Made by a program: the position numbers and the translations under genes. This document shows positions 44,690 to 55,200 of a stretch of 64,000 nucleotides of DNA, one piece after another. Origin of the DNA: Saururus chinensis (Eukaryota; Streptophyta; Magnoliopsida; Piperales; Saururaceae); contig CP141144.1 in assembly GCA_035235625.1 (NCBI GenBank), positions 35,338,014-35,402,013 of the forward strand, in the 5' to 3' direction. The stretch's first letter is position 1, and every line of letters starts with the position of its first letter. The notes under the pieces are model-generated. The model ran no database searches. It was not told where the DNA came from and saw only the letters and a program-made list of their open reading frames with translations.

Positions 44690-45831
44690 CCCTACTATTT
44701 TTAGCCCCGTTGTACGGGAGGTTTTGCAGGTTGTGCGGAGAGCTCCTGGTGATGGACGCTCGTTTCAGCGGTGGATTGATTCCCGTTGACTCAGGTATCT
44801 GCTTGACTCTCTGCGAGTTTATTTGTGCTACGATCTCCTGTATTGAGTGAGATGAGACTTTAAGATGTTTTATTCTGGACTTTCGATTGGATTAGTCTAT
44901 GGACTGTTAGGGGACTTGTACTCAGGGATGCCCGGGAGTGATTTGTATTTAAAAGTCTATGATCATAGCAGAATTTATTCGTACGGTTGTTTTCGAGTAG
45001 CGCCTGAGGATATTTGCTTTGGCCGTACGATGTTTAACCGTATGATGTTTTAAATTATAAACAAGTTTTGATTTTATCGTTTTGACTCCGATTTATGGAA
45101 AAAAAAAAATTTCTATGAGTTTTCAGAAAAAGGGATGAAAAATCTCGGGCGTTACACATAGACCAAATAAAAAATATACATCACTCTCAATAGAGCATCA
45201 GACATTTGGGGCTCAATATAGCTCACAGACAACATCCTGCAGGATAAACACGATGGCAAGATATGAGAAATGCTCAGCCTACTCATTATTGGCTAAATCA
45301 AACACAGAACATTATCCGTCGAACCCTTGGGTTTCAAACTCACAATGCTATCATTAGCTTTCCTTATAATTCAAGTTTGAACTAAGTAAATTATGTAGTA
45401 CAATTATGCCACACAAACTCTCAAACATACGATGCTCCACTAATCAAACCAAAGTTGAGCCTAATCCAAAACCCTAGTTCGTCGGGGTAGCAAACTTCAC
45501 TTAACATGTCCAAATCACAACATAACTCCCCGTACACTAAAATCTTAGCTATTTATACAATCTTCGCCATCCACCTTATGACCAAAACATCAAACTCGAC
45601 AATCATCAAACTGAGTCCCTCAGAGCCAATCTTAGTTATCACCCTCTTACTTATACCTCACTTATTATTCTTACTTTTCACTTCATAATTTGTATGTTAT
45701 GCTTGTACAATTTTGCAACATTTTTACTGTCTGATAATTCCCCCAATAGGCACTCTAATCCAAACCGATCCATTCCAATCCTCGTCCATTAAACTTACAT
45801 CCTCCATTTTCTGTCACACGCTTACATTACA

Positions 45832-46109
45832 TTCTTCCCTCCTTGGAAAAATTTCGTCCACAAAATTTCATGATCAACTTACAATGTACAACTGAAACAA
45901 CAAATACCTCGGGGTACCTCTCTCATATCTACCTGAACTTATCAACTCGCCATATAAGGAATATGATATTTTCCACAATATCTTTGCCACATATTTGACC
46001 TTTGTCATCCACAACTTGTCTTGTTCTTCAAAGGACCTTACTAAAGCGTGTCGCAACTCATCTGAAGATCACCTTGCCTCCAATTAGCATAACTCTTTTA
46101 TCAAATTTG
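45832..46109 (-). pseudogene. Chromovirus integrase C-terminal remnant and polypurine tract
   Basis: Minus strand reading gives RSFEEQDKLWMTKVKYVAKI, LWKISYSL and, in another frame, ERYPEVF. This fits the C-terminal end of Tekay-type chromovirus pol, where a chromodomain-like stretch ends VLWxxxxxEEATWExEExMRxRYPxLF. The tail near 45855 (KFCGRNFSKEGRM) resembles the usual FxGRNSFKGGRM-like end. The minus strand then reads AAGGAGGGAAGAATGTAA (45833-45850), a good polypurine tract placed directly before the LTR. The upstream continuation was displaced to 59419 by the Athila insertion. Confidence 0.7.
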
Positions 46110-46114
46110 AACTG

Positions 46115-47557
46115 TGATGCACTGAAATAATGTTTAATAAAATATTTTTAAATTTTAAATTGCAATCCTATTTTATGTTAAGTCATTGCTTATTTAGGCT
46201 ATTTATGTTTTGAGTAGGTTAGCCGGACTTTAATTGAGTTTACATGTCTAAACAGGCTTCAACAGGATCCAATTGGAAGAGGAAGTGAAGCCCAACTACC
46301 CAAAGCTATTTAAAAGTTAAGAATGGGCTCTTAATGGTCTAAACATGCATGGAATGTCGAACACAACCTTGTGGACCCATTGGATTTGAGATTTGCATCA
46401 AGAGAACTAAATTAGGAAAGAAGCTGATTCTAACATATTGACATAGCCTTAGTATTTCAACAATATCTTTCTCTGTATACTTTGGATTGATACAATTCTA
46501 GTGACATTGGAAAGAAGACTTTTGTGGCTACATTTGGTATTTCACGACCAAATTCTAAATTCGGAAGATTGATGGGTCGAATTTGGCATGCAAAGGGACA
46601 ACTAGTTAACTAACCCGAGACTAGCACATGGAAAATCTTTTTATTGGTTGTGATTGATACACATAAGGAAAGACAATGAGGCTGATTGGATATCTAAAGG
46701 AAGATTGATAGATACTTATTTGCTAAATAAATCATTAATTTATGTGATTTATTTAGAATCTAATCTTTGCCAAAGAAGCAACCAATCAAGCAATCAATCA
46801 GGATGCAATCTGGAGATATGATTTGACTTTCCCCTTTAAAACAACCTCTTCTATTCATATAAATAGAGGGGTGGACGTGATAGATAGATCATTCCCTCCT
46901 CTTTGGAGCTCTCTTCTCCTATTTTTCTTTTCTTCTTTTGTATTTTTGTTTTTAATTTTATTGTAATGGCTTTCTAAGCTCTCAAGCTAAGGCTAAAGGT
47001 GATTTGTAACAATCTAATGGAGTTCTATTCATGTTTCATCAATTGTTTCAAGTAAGTATTGTTTATTTGAGGTGATGTTTATTTAATATTGTTCTTCTTC
47101 TTATTTCTTTATGATTTGGATATATAAGATGCCTGAAGGTTCTCCTTTTTTATCTTTTGTGATTTGGATACATAGAAATCTTTAAGAGACAATTATTTTT
47201 ATCCTTCATGTATCCAAAATATTTTCTATCTTTCATTTCAATTTTAATGTTCATATCTTCCGGTTAGATAGAATTTTCATTCAATTCTAACTGAGATAAC
47301 ATGATACACGAAGAACATCATTAGATGTTACAATGATCCTTAATGCCTTAGTGTTTTCTAATCTTGATTTCTTGACTTCTTATTGCCTCAATACTCTTTT
47401 ACTTTTTCTTTCTTAATTTTTCTTTCCTCTACTTTTTCGTAACAATTTTCTTTGTTGCACAAGGCTTTCCCTGTGGATTGACCTTATCTACTACAATTGG
47501 GAAGTAAAATGAATCTGAATTTGACTTCTTCATAGACTTGTTTCAGACGTAACAACA
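46115..47557 (+). repeat. 5' LTR of the Athila element
   Basis: It runs from TGATGCACTGAAATAATG to CAGACGTAACAACA, 1443 bp. It matches the 3' LTR (57981-59413), the solo LTR at 17044-18471 and the minus-strand LTR at 62423-63854. A TATA box lies at 46858. Confidence 0.95.
46858..46865 (+). promoter_or_regulatory. TATA box of the Athila 5' LTR
   Basis: TATAAATA within attcaTATAAATAgaggggt. It is identical in all four Athila LTRs of the window, which supports a promoter role for the RNA start of this family. Confidence 0.7.
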
Positions 47558-47560
47558 AAT

Positions 47561-47578
47561 TGGCGCCGTTGCCGGGGA
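47561..47578 (+). promoter_or_regulatory. Primer binding site, tRNA-Asp type
   Basis: TGGCGCCGTTGCCGGGGA starts three bases after the 5' LTR. It is the typical site of Athila and related plant gypsy elements, complementary to the 3' end of tRNA-Asp. It is unmutated despite its CG content. Confidence 0.9.
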
Positions 47579-47941
47579 ATGCAACGTGTGACAAGAATCC
47601 GTTACGAAAAAAAAACTCACTCTAACTTTACTAATTCTCTAACTTTTATTTTTATACACTAACTCTTTAAATTTAGTCATTTACTTTATGTCATTTACTT
47701 TTAGTACTTAAATTCTGTAATTTTTCATTTTTTTGAGACCAAAGGCACTACCCACGTTACTACAGAAAATTTTTTGGGATCAAACGTGTACCTCGATAGT
47801 GCCTTTGGCCTTATTTTGTAATTTTAATTTTTGTCTATTAACTTCTAACTCTCTAACTTTCTATATTTTGTCATTTAATTTTTGCACTTTTACTTCGTTT
47901 GTTACTAAAAAAAAAAGAAATTTTGTTGCATGTTCACATGA
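47579..47941 (+). other. Athila 5' leader
   Basis: Untranslated A+T rich leader between primer site and gag. A duplicated theme, gaccaaaggcactacccacg and its partial inverse gtgcctttggcctta, at 47737-47815 could fold back. No gene. Confidence 0.5.
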
Positions 47942-49300
47942 GTGCGTGATAATTTTGGACGATTGAGAAGAGTGAACAAATCTTTTGAAAATTTACTTTA
48001 TTTTGATACAATGGATGATCTAAGAACTAATGAGGAATTAAGAAGTGATAATGGGGATAATAATGCACAAAATATTCATGTTAAAACCTTGCATGATTAT
48101 TTGCAACCAACTAGATCATGTTCTCCTTCTTGCATGATTTTTCCAACTAATGTGGGTGGTTTTGAACTCAAGCCAGGTGTAATTTAATTACTACCCAAAT
48201 TTCATGGCTTAGATTCAGAAAGCCCATATTTACATTTAAAAGAGTTTGAAGAGGTTTGTGCAACTTTGCCTAACCAAAATGTTTCAAATGATGCTATCAA
48301 ATTAAAACTCTTTCCTTTTTCTTTAAAGGAAAAGGCAAAAAATTGGTTGAATTCTTTGAAGCCAAGATCCATTGGATCATGACAAGAAATGCAAAGAGAA
48401 TTTTTGAAAAAGTTTTTCCCCACCCATAAAACTAATGCACTTAGAAAGAACATCATGAATTTTTTACAAAAAGAAAATGAGACTTTCTTTTAATGTTGGG
48501 AGAGATTTAAAGAACTTTTGTTGTTGTGCCCACATCATGAATATGAAACATGGCGTACAATTAGTTTCTTTTATAATGGCTTATCTTCTCAAATGAGGCA
48601 ATTTGTTGAAATGATATGTAATGGAGAGTTTTTGAGTAAAGAACCTGAAGAAGCATGAGACTATTTTGATGTGTTAGCCGAAAATGCTCAATCATGGGAA
48701 GATTCTAATGAATTTAAAAGTAGTAATAAAATCAAATCTAATGGGGCAACTAAGGGAGGCTTGTACCTTCTTAAAGAAGAGGATGATGTAAAAGCAAAAA
48801 TTACAAGTTTAACTAGAAAGGTTGAGGCTATGGAAATTAATAGGGAAAACATCTATAAAGCTTCTAAAAAAGCACAAGATATTTGTAGTATATGTGAGAG
48901 TGATGGATACCAAACACAGGATTGTCCAACAATCCCTACTTTTCAAGAGGTGTTGCATACTCAAACAAAATCTATGAATACCTACAAAAGGTCATTTTCT
49001 TCTCCTTATTCTGAAACTTATACGCCTAATTGGAGAAATCATCCTAACTTTAGTTAGAGAAATGAGTCTAATGTACAGGTACCCCCTTCTTCCTCAAATT
49101 ATGTTCCACCATATAAGAAGACTCTTGAAGACACATTGCAAACATTCATGCAAAGTCAAGCAACAATCAATAACCAAACAATGCAAGCCATTAATGACTT
49201 GAAGACTTCTATCACACAATTGACCACAGCTTTGAGCACTCAAGAAAAAGGGAAGTTTCCTTCTCAACCTCAACCAAATCCTAAATGTCAATATGTAATT
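47942..49300 (+). pseudogene. Athila gag (single frame, five in-frame stops)
   Basis: One frame from 47942 runs through the whole gag and on into protease without a frameshift. In-frame stops are at 48185, 48380, 48491, 48656 and 49055. By comparison with relatives these replace Q, W, Q or a similar residue, W and W, i.e. C-to-T or G-to-A changes. The core reads LHLKEFEEVCATL, IKLKLFPFSLKEKAKNWLNS and EFLKKFFPTHKTNALRKNI. Near 48890 ICSICESDGYQTQDC looks like a zinc-knuckle relative (CxxCxxxGHxxxxC) with H changed to Q or Y. Gag would form the particle. The start at 47942 is the first ATG of the frame; the true start may be upstream. Confidence 0.85.
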
Positions 49301-50190
49301 GAAAATTTAAACTTTTCAAGTTCACAAGAAGAGCATGCTAAGTCCATCACCACTTTAAGAAGTGGAAAAGTCATTAATAAAGACATTCCAATGAAGGTTG
49401 TTGAACCTAAGGAGTCTTTGAATTCTAAACATGGTGATGAACTTGTCAACTCTGATTGTGTTGCTCCAATTCCTCCTCCTTTTCCTCAAAGGTTACAATC
49501 TTCCTCTAAATTGGTGTCAAATGGTGACATTCTTGAAATTTTCAAACAAGTGAAGATTAACATTCCTCTCTTAGATGTCATTAAACAAAAGAAGGCATTT
49601 TTGACAGAACAAGTAAGTGCAATTTTGCAACAAAACACCCCACCCAAATATAAAGATCCTGGTTGTCCAACCATATCTTGTGTAATTGGGAATTATAGAG
49701 TTGAGAAAGCTTTACTTGATCTTGGGGTAAGTGTTAATCTCTTACCGTATTCTATTTATAAACAATTGGGACTTGGTGAATTAAAGCCCAAAAGCATTAC
49801 ACTTCAACTTGCAGATCTCTCAGTTAAAACACCAAGAGGAATTGTTGAGGATGTGCTAGTTCAAGTAGAAAAGTTTTACTTTCCTGTTGATTTTATTGTT
49901 TTAAACACACAACCAGTTTTGAATGCTTGTACTCAAATTTCTGTCATATTAGGCCGCCCATTTCTTGCTACTTCTAATGCTCTTATTAATTGTACAAATG
50001 GTGTTATGAAGCTTTATTTTGGGAATATGACTTTGGAACTAAACATTTTTAATATTTGCAGTCAACCAGGAGATGATGATGAGGATTTGAATGAAGTGAA
50101 TCTTTTAGAAAGTCTTGTTGATGACATGGCTACGATTTCTTCATTTTTTGACCTCTTGAAGCATGTCCTTATTTTAATGTTGATGATGAT
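49301..50190 (+). pseudogene. Athila aspartic protease region, cut by solo LTR
   Basis: This continues the gag frame (open 49136-50248). TTLRSGKVINKD marks the linker. Protease follows as ALLDLGVSVNLLPYSIYKQL near 49710, ITLQLADLSVKTPRGIVEDV near 49795, FPVDFIVLNTQP and ILGRPFLATSNALINCTNG. The catalytic box is DLGVS, close to the family DLGAS. A frameshift lies at the T run 50143-50149. After it the reading PLEACPYFNVDDD continues in a new frame up to the insertion at 50190. That frame resumes correctly at 53537 once the 3346 bp insert and duplication are discounted. The last codons of the open frame belong to the inserted LTR. Confidence 0.88.
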
Positions 50191-52424
50191 TGTAAGATCC
50201 ATGATCTTAAACCGGTTTTTGGTTTTCTTTAATTATCAGTTATCGTGAGGTTAACGCGTTTTCTGATTTATTCTGTGGTTTCATGAATAAATAGTGTTTA
50301 TGATAGTTTTAACCAAAATTGACTTTAATATTAGTGGTTTTAAGTAATTTTAAAACAAATGTGAATTTTTGGGATTTTTCTGAATTTTTACTATTTTTCC
50401 AAAATTTAGGGTGTTGGTGGGACCCCTGTGGGCCCCACCGTCGAAATTTCAGTTTTTGGGTCAAATGAACCCAGATATCTACTTAAGGTCATTCAAAAAT
50501 TTTCAGAATTTTCTTAGACTTAATTAGTACTTAAATTTGTAAAATACCCATTTTTAGCCTACTTTTCCTATTTACACCCCATAACTTACCCATACATACC
50601 CCAACCCTTACTATAAAAGGCCAAACCTGAGCCATTTCCTTTTTTGGGAATAGGTTGAGGAGGAGAGGTCAGGCCTAATACCCAATTAGGCCCGGATTAG
50701 AAGGTGTTTAAGGTAAGCCTACTCTAATTAAGCACTAAACCCTAGCTTTCTTCTTAATCTCTTCTAAGTCTACCATTTCCCCTTTGTTTCAATTCATTTT
50801 TGGGCATCAAAAACTACTGATTTGTATTTTACTACAAACCCTAACTTTCAAAATCCGATTTTTATGTTCAACAAGCCCTAGATCTAAGTTTTAATTAAGG
50901 ATTTCTTTGGTAAATCGATTTTAATGGAGTTTAATCCAAACTCTATATTTTTGTAAGGTTTTCAAGAAGGGTGACCATCAAATCTGAGTCTAATCAAGGG
51001 ATAAGGTAATGGACATTTGAAATTTCAGTTTACCCATGGTAAAACTCTTGATTTTTGGCTTATTTTGAATGGAGTTACTTGATTTGGTGTGTTAATGACA
51101 TGATTAGAAAATGGTAATCTTTAACCTCAATTTTATAGGGTTTTGCCTTATTATGATATGGTTTAACATTCTGGAAGTCATGAAGGACTTTTGATGATAA
51201 TTAGGGTGTTAGATGATGATTTGAAGTATTATCAATGGTGTTTCGGTTTGAAATTGCGAAATGAAGAAGATGGTCAGTTCTGCCTTGTTGGCGTTCAAAC
51301 GGCCCTTCTGGGTGTTCGAACGGCCAAATTGTGAATTTGAATTTTTCCTGTTTAACCGATCAAAAGGCCTGAAGGGCGTTTGAACAGCTACACAGCAGAA
51401 TTGTGTTCTAATGCATAATGTTTATTTCGATGATTCCACTTTAGCTTGTCAATTTCATATGAATGTGGAGTGTTTTAAGCTATATTATGCTACTAGAAAG
51501 GCATGCTATTGAGGTTATAAAGTTGGAATATATGATTAGAGATTTGTGGAATGACTTATGTTTTGTGGCTTGATGTTGGAATTGTCATCTTGAAATTGTG
51601 AATGGTTGATTCCCTATGGTTAAGCATATTTTCAGTAGGACTACAACCTATTATTGGACTGATTTGTCAAGATAGAATGTGGTTAGTTGATGTATGGATG
51701 TTGGTGAATGCCATGATTTAAGGATGAAATGAAAGATCTTATATGTGTTTAACCTTTGTGGTTGAGTTTTCATTTGAGTTATGATTTCAACAATTCTTCC
51801 CCTATGATTTCTGCTGGAATTCATGATTAGATGTTAATTGACATGTGTAGTGTGGTAGTGAGTTAATTTCAAGCATGTTGAAATGCATTGAGTGAAGTAC
51901 TTCTACTAGGTACACACACATGTGGGGGGGTTAAATGATGATGTTTGAAGCTTAATGTAGTGATTATAAATGATGCATTAGGGGCTAATGAGAGCACTTA
52001 TCATGGATTAGGATTCATGTGTGCCTTGCCCATGTATGTATCATGCTGCATGCATCATAAAAATGGATTTCCAATTGAGGCTTCATTGAGGTTAATCGAA
52101 CTTGACCGATTGGATGCAATGTGGTGAAATTGTGTGCCGGATTGATCGGTCGTGGATTAATCGTAAGTTGATTAGTCCGAAAGGACATGTTTTGATTTGT
52201 GTTCCTGTGTGGAATGAGTGCACTCCCCGGGTTGAGTCTAGTTAAATGGAGTTAAGTAGGGATGAGTTGTGTACTTGTCTTGCGGATTGAGAATATTTAT
52301 GATTCATTGGACCCTGAGAATCCAGTTGGTTTGTCCGAGTGCACCGGCTTGCTAGGTGTTGTTGCTTGGGACTTTAGTCTTGACAAGCAGGGTTGCCTGG
52401 GAGTTTAGACTTGATGGGCAGGCG

Positions 52425-52560
52425 TTGCTCGAAGGTGTTGGCCTTGAGGAGCAGGAGTTGCTCGAAGGCGTTGGCCTTGAGGAGCAGGAGTTGCTCGAAG
52501 GCGTTGGCCTTGAGGAGCAGGAGTTGCTCGTAGGCGTTGGCCTTGAGGACCATGTCTATT
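52425..52560. repeat. 33 bp minisatellite, four units
   Basis: Units of gttgctcgaaggcgttggcc plus ttgaggagcagga repeat in phase, the middle two identical. Because 33 is a multiple of three the array keeps a frame open (LLEGVGLEEQE repeated), which is not evidence for a gene. The related LTR at 30225 lacks this array. Confidence 0.9.
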
Positions 52561-52639
52561 TGATAAGTGTTTGCTCGAGGGCTCCGGTCTTGAAGAGCAG
52601 GTTTATTCTCTATGGGTATGGACTTGCATGTTGGACATA

Positions 52640-52890
52640 CATGCATGATGAATGAGAATGTTGATGCATGATCGAATATGTATGTTAGAGATACATTCAT
52701 GCAGGTTGTTATGATGTGATGCATGAGGGAATATGTATGTCAGAGATACATTCATGCATATTATTATGATGTGATGCATGAGGGAATATGTATGTTCGAG
52801 ATACATTCATGCAGGTTATTATGATGTGATGCATGATGAAATATGTATGTTAGAAATACTTTCATGCAGGTTGTTATGATATGAATGGCA
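52640..52890. repeat. 55 bp tandem array, about four units
   Basis: Unit starts gaatatgtatgttagagata are at 52674, 52729 and 52784, exactly 55 bp apart, with a diverged one near 52838. Position and structure correspond to arrays at 19340-19830 and 32590-32880 in the related LTRs. Confidence 0.9.
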
Positions 52891-53036
52891 TTATGTGGAT
52901 TATACACTATGATGCAGTTTTAGGTGATGTGTATGTGTGATCAGAAAATGATGCACCTTGCCAATCTTTGATCTGAATGATTATATTGCTATGCTGTCAT
53001 ATTTTCGATGTTGATAGTGATATTAAAAACCATTGC

Positions 53037-53053
53037 TGAGTTTGTTAAACTCA
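53037..53053. promoter_or_regulatory. Conserved LTR hairpin TGAGTTT-GTT-AAACTCA
   Basis: A perfect 7 bp stem with a 3 base loop, followed by CCCC and then ttttgttttggggctcg. It is the counterpart of 44672-44689 with two base pairs changed on both sides of the stem. Confidence 0.6.
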
Positions 53054-53531
53054 CCCCTCTTTTTGTGTTTTGTTTTGGGGCTCGTGGTGCGACACGCAGA
53101 CGGACAGGATCTCCTCTTTGAGGAAAGGTCGGAGATGACTTGGATGTGATCATGGAGATCGTTGTGTGACTTATTTTCCTTTGGTTTTATGCTTTATGTT
53201 TAGAACCTTTGTGTAGGGTTCTTTGTTTTGGATTTATGTCACATTTTACAGTTGTGATGCTTAAGACTTATTTTGAGCCAGTGTGGGCTATAGTTAATTA
53301 AGCATATGGGTTTGAGATTAGTTGTTTACTTTGTGATAAGCAACTCTCTTTCTTTCCTTCTTATTTACTCTTGCTCAAAGGATTGTGCATACTCTGTAAT
53401 TCTGTTAATCGCCTATGGTTAGGGTTAAGTCTTCCGCTAAATTGTTTCTCATTTTCCCTTCGTTGCCCCTGCGTGCTTGACCAGCACTTGGACCGGGTTT
53501 GGCTCGGGTCGGGCATTGCCAGGGCGTGACA

Positions 53532-54640
53532 ATGATGTTATGATTAATGATGTAAATTCCTTGTTGGAGTCAACTCCATTATTGGATACTGATAGGTAGA
53601 AGGCCCGCTTTGAAGAGTTACCTCCTTCTAATAGTGCTCCTCTCCCCTCAAGTGTCCAACTACCCAAGCTAGACTTGAAACCCCTCCCTACTTAACTTAA
53701 ATATGCTTATCTTGGTGAGGGAGAGACATTTCTTGTGGTTGTCTCTTCAATGTTGGATAGGGAGCAAGAGCACAGGTTGCTTGAAGTCCCTAGAAATCAC
53801 AAGAATGCCATTGGGTGGACCATTGCTGATATCAAGGGGATTAGTTCTCTGATTTGTACACATAGGATCTTCGTGGAAGAAAATGCAAAACCTGTGAGAC
53901 AAATGAAATGGAGGTTAAACCCCAACATGAAAGAGGTGGTATGAGTAGAGGTCCTAAAATTATTGGATGTGGGTATCATTTACCCCATTTCTGACAGTCC
54001 ATGGGTGAATCCCACCGAGGTTGTCCCCAAAAAGTCTTGAGTGATAGTGGTAAAAAATGTCAATGAGTTAATTCCCACTAGAGTCACCACCGGTTGGCGG
54101 ATGTGCATTGATTATAGGAAATCGAATTTCGTCACTAGGAAAGACCACTTCCCTTTGCCATTCATGGACCAAATCCTAGAGAGGGTAGCCGGTCATCAAT
54201 TTTATTATTTTCTAGATGGTTATTCAGGATACAACCAAATTGAGATTGCACTTGAAGATCAAGAAAAAACAACCTTTACATGTCCATTTGGTACCTTTGC
54301 ATATCGAAGGATGCCGTTTGGATTATGTAATGCTCCTGCCACATTCTAAAGGTGCATGATGAGCATCTTTAGTGACATGGTGGAGCGGTTTTTGGAAGTT
54401 TTTATGGATGACTTTTTTGTTTTTGGTGATTCTTTTGATGATTGTCTTGATAACTTAGAAAAAGTTTTCGTAAGATGTGAAGAGAAAAATCTAGTTTTAA
54501 ATTTGGAAAAATGTCATTTTATGGTTACTACTGGAATAGTACTTGGACACATAGTTTCTGTGTAAGGAATTCAAGTGGACAAGGCAAAAATTGAATTGAT
54601 TGCTAATTTGCCTAGTCCAAAGTCCATAAAAGATGTTAAA
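53532..54640 (+). pseudogene. Athila reverse transcriptase (element 2), several stops
   Basis: The spacer is followed by the polymerase: [63 protein letters not shown] and FLEVFMDDFFVFGDSFDDCL. The catalytic FMDD pair is intact. All blocks stay in one frame from 53735, with stops at 53942, 54037, 54347 and 54563 that mostly replace W, Q or similar codons. In YRxxNxVTRKDHF, the usual YRKLNxxTRKDHF has serine in place of leucine. The enzyme would have copied element RNA to DNA in the particle. Confidence 0.88.
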
Positions 54641-55200
54641 TCCTTTCTAGGGCATGCCGGTTTTTATAGAAGATTTATTAAGAATTTTAGTGTAATATCT
54701 AGACCATTGTGTAATCTTCTATCTAAAGAGCATTCTTTTGAGTGGTCGGATGCATGCAAAGAAGCTTTCACAAAGCTTAAGAACATGTTAGTGTCCGCAC
54801 CCATCATGCAACCCCCATATTGGAACCTTCCTTTTGAAATTATGTGTGATGCAAGTGATTATGCCATTGGGGTTGTTTTAGGGAAAAGGAATGATAAGAA
54901 ACCTTGCATAATTCATTATGCAAGTAGAACTTTAAATAGTGCCCAAATGAACTACTCCACCACTGAAAAAGAACTTCTTGCTGTAGTATTTGCACTTGAC
55001 AAATTTAGATCCTATTTGATTGGCTCTCAGATTATCATTTTTACTAACCATGCAGCTTTGAAGTACCTTTTGAGCAAACAAGATACAAAGCTCAGATTGC
55101 TCCAATGGATACTCCTACTCTAAGAGTTTGATCTCACAATCAAAGACAAGAAGGGAGTAGAGAATGTGGTGGCAGATCATCTTTCTAGATTGAAATTTTT
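54641..55200 (+). pseudogene. Athila RNase H (element 2), catalytic Asp changed to Asn
   Basis: The RT connection SFLGHAGFYRRFIKNFSVIS leads into RNase H: IMCDASDYAIGVVLG, IIHYASRTLNSAQMNY, STTEKELLAVVFALDKFRSY and IIIFTNHAALKYLLS. The first catalytic aspartate (CDAS) and the glutamate (EKELLAV) are present. The motif TDHAALKYL reads TNHAALKYL at about 55048-55075, so one catalytic aspartate is asparagine, a G-to-A change. A stop at 55121 follows LLQWILLL. NVVADHLSRL ends the domain. Confidence 0.88.

Larger units (their letters stand above)
40232..45156 (+). mobile_element. Intact long solo LTR (chromovirus family), target duplication CATAG
   Basis: The ends are TGTAAGGTCCCTGATTTTTC at 40232 and AAAATCTCGGGCGTTACA at 45156 (4925 bp), with identical duplications CATAG at 40227-40231 and 45157-45161. 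It lacks gag, pol and primer site, so it is a solo LTR. It is the best-preserved copy of the family that also supplies 1985-5568, 22018-24994, 39112-45831 (its host) and 61120-62422. It contains a CpG-rich core (40500-41260), several tandem arrays (42430-44280) and the hairpin at 44672. The long open frames in it come from G+C richness or tandem repeats. Confidence 0.93.
39112..45831 (-). repeat. 3' LTR of minus-strand chromovirus, split by a solo LTR of its own family
   Basis: The two portions are 39112-40231 and 45162-45831. In minus-strand sense it begins after a polypurine tract near 45831 (TGTAATGTAAGCG, or TGTAAGCG from 45826) and ends ATTGTTACA at 39112. The 39112-39420 end aligns with 61120-61420. 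The 45180-45300 part aligns with 2580-2700. Joined, it is only about 1.8 kb, much shorter than the 4.9 kb solo LTR. Its 5' end corresponds to about 42850 of that LTR, so its first 2.6 kb are missing or belong to a longer variant. Integrase with a C-terminal EERYP-like end lies directly upstream (45832-46109). Confidence 0.75.
50191..53531 (+). mobile_element. Solo LTR (gypsy, tRNA-iMet family type) inside Athila pol, target duplication ATGAT
   Basis: The ends are TGTAAGATCCATGATC at 50191 and GCCAGGGCGTGACA at 53531, 3341 bp. Identical duplications ATGAT lie at 50186-50190 and 53532-53536. Its ending is shared with the minus-strand LTR at 13382, whose internal side carries a tRNA-iMet primer site and chromovirus-type gag. 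This identifies the family. It contains two tandem arrays and the hairpin at 53037. No coding region is present; open frames at 52356-52806 are products of the arrays. Confidence 0.95.

Noticed and set aside
52356-52806. Frames with repeated LLEGVGLEEQE, and the complementary frame
   Set aside because: The 33 bp repeat length keeps any open unit open; no start or domain context, and it is inside a solo LTR.
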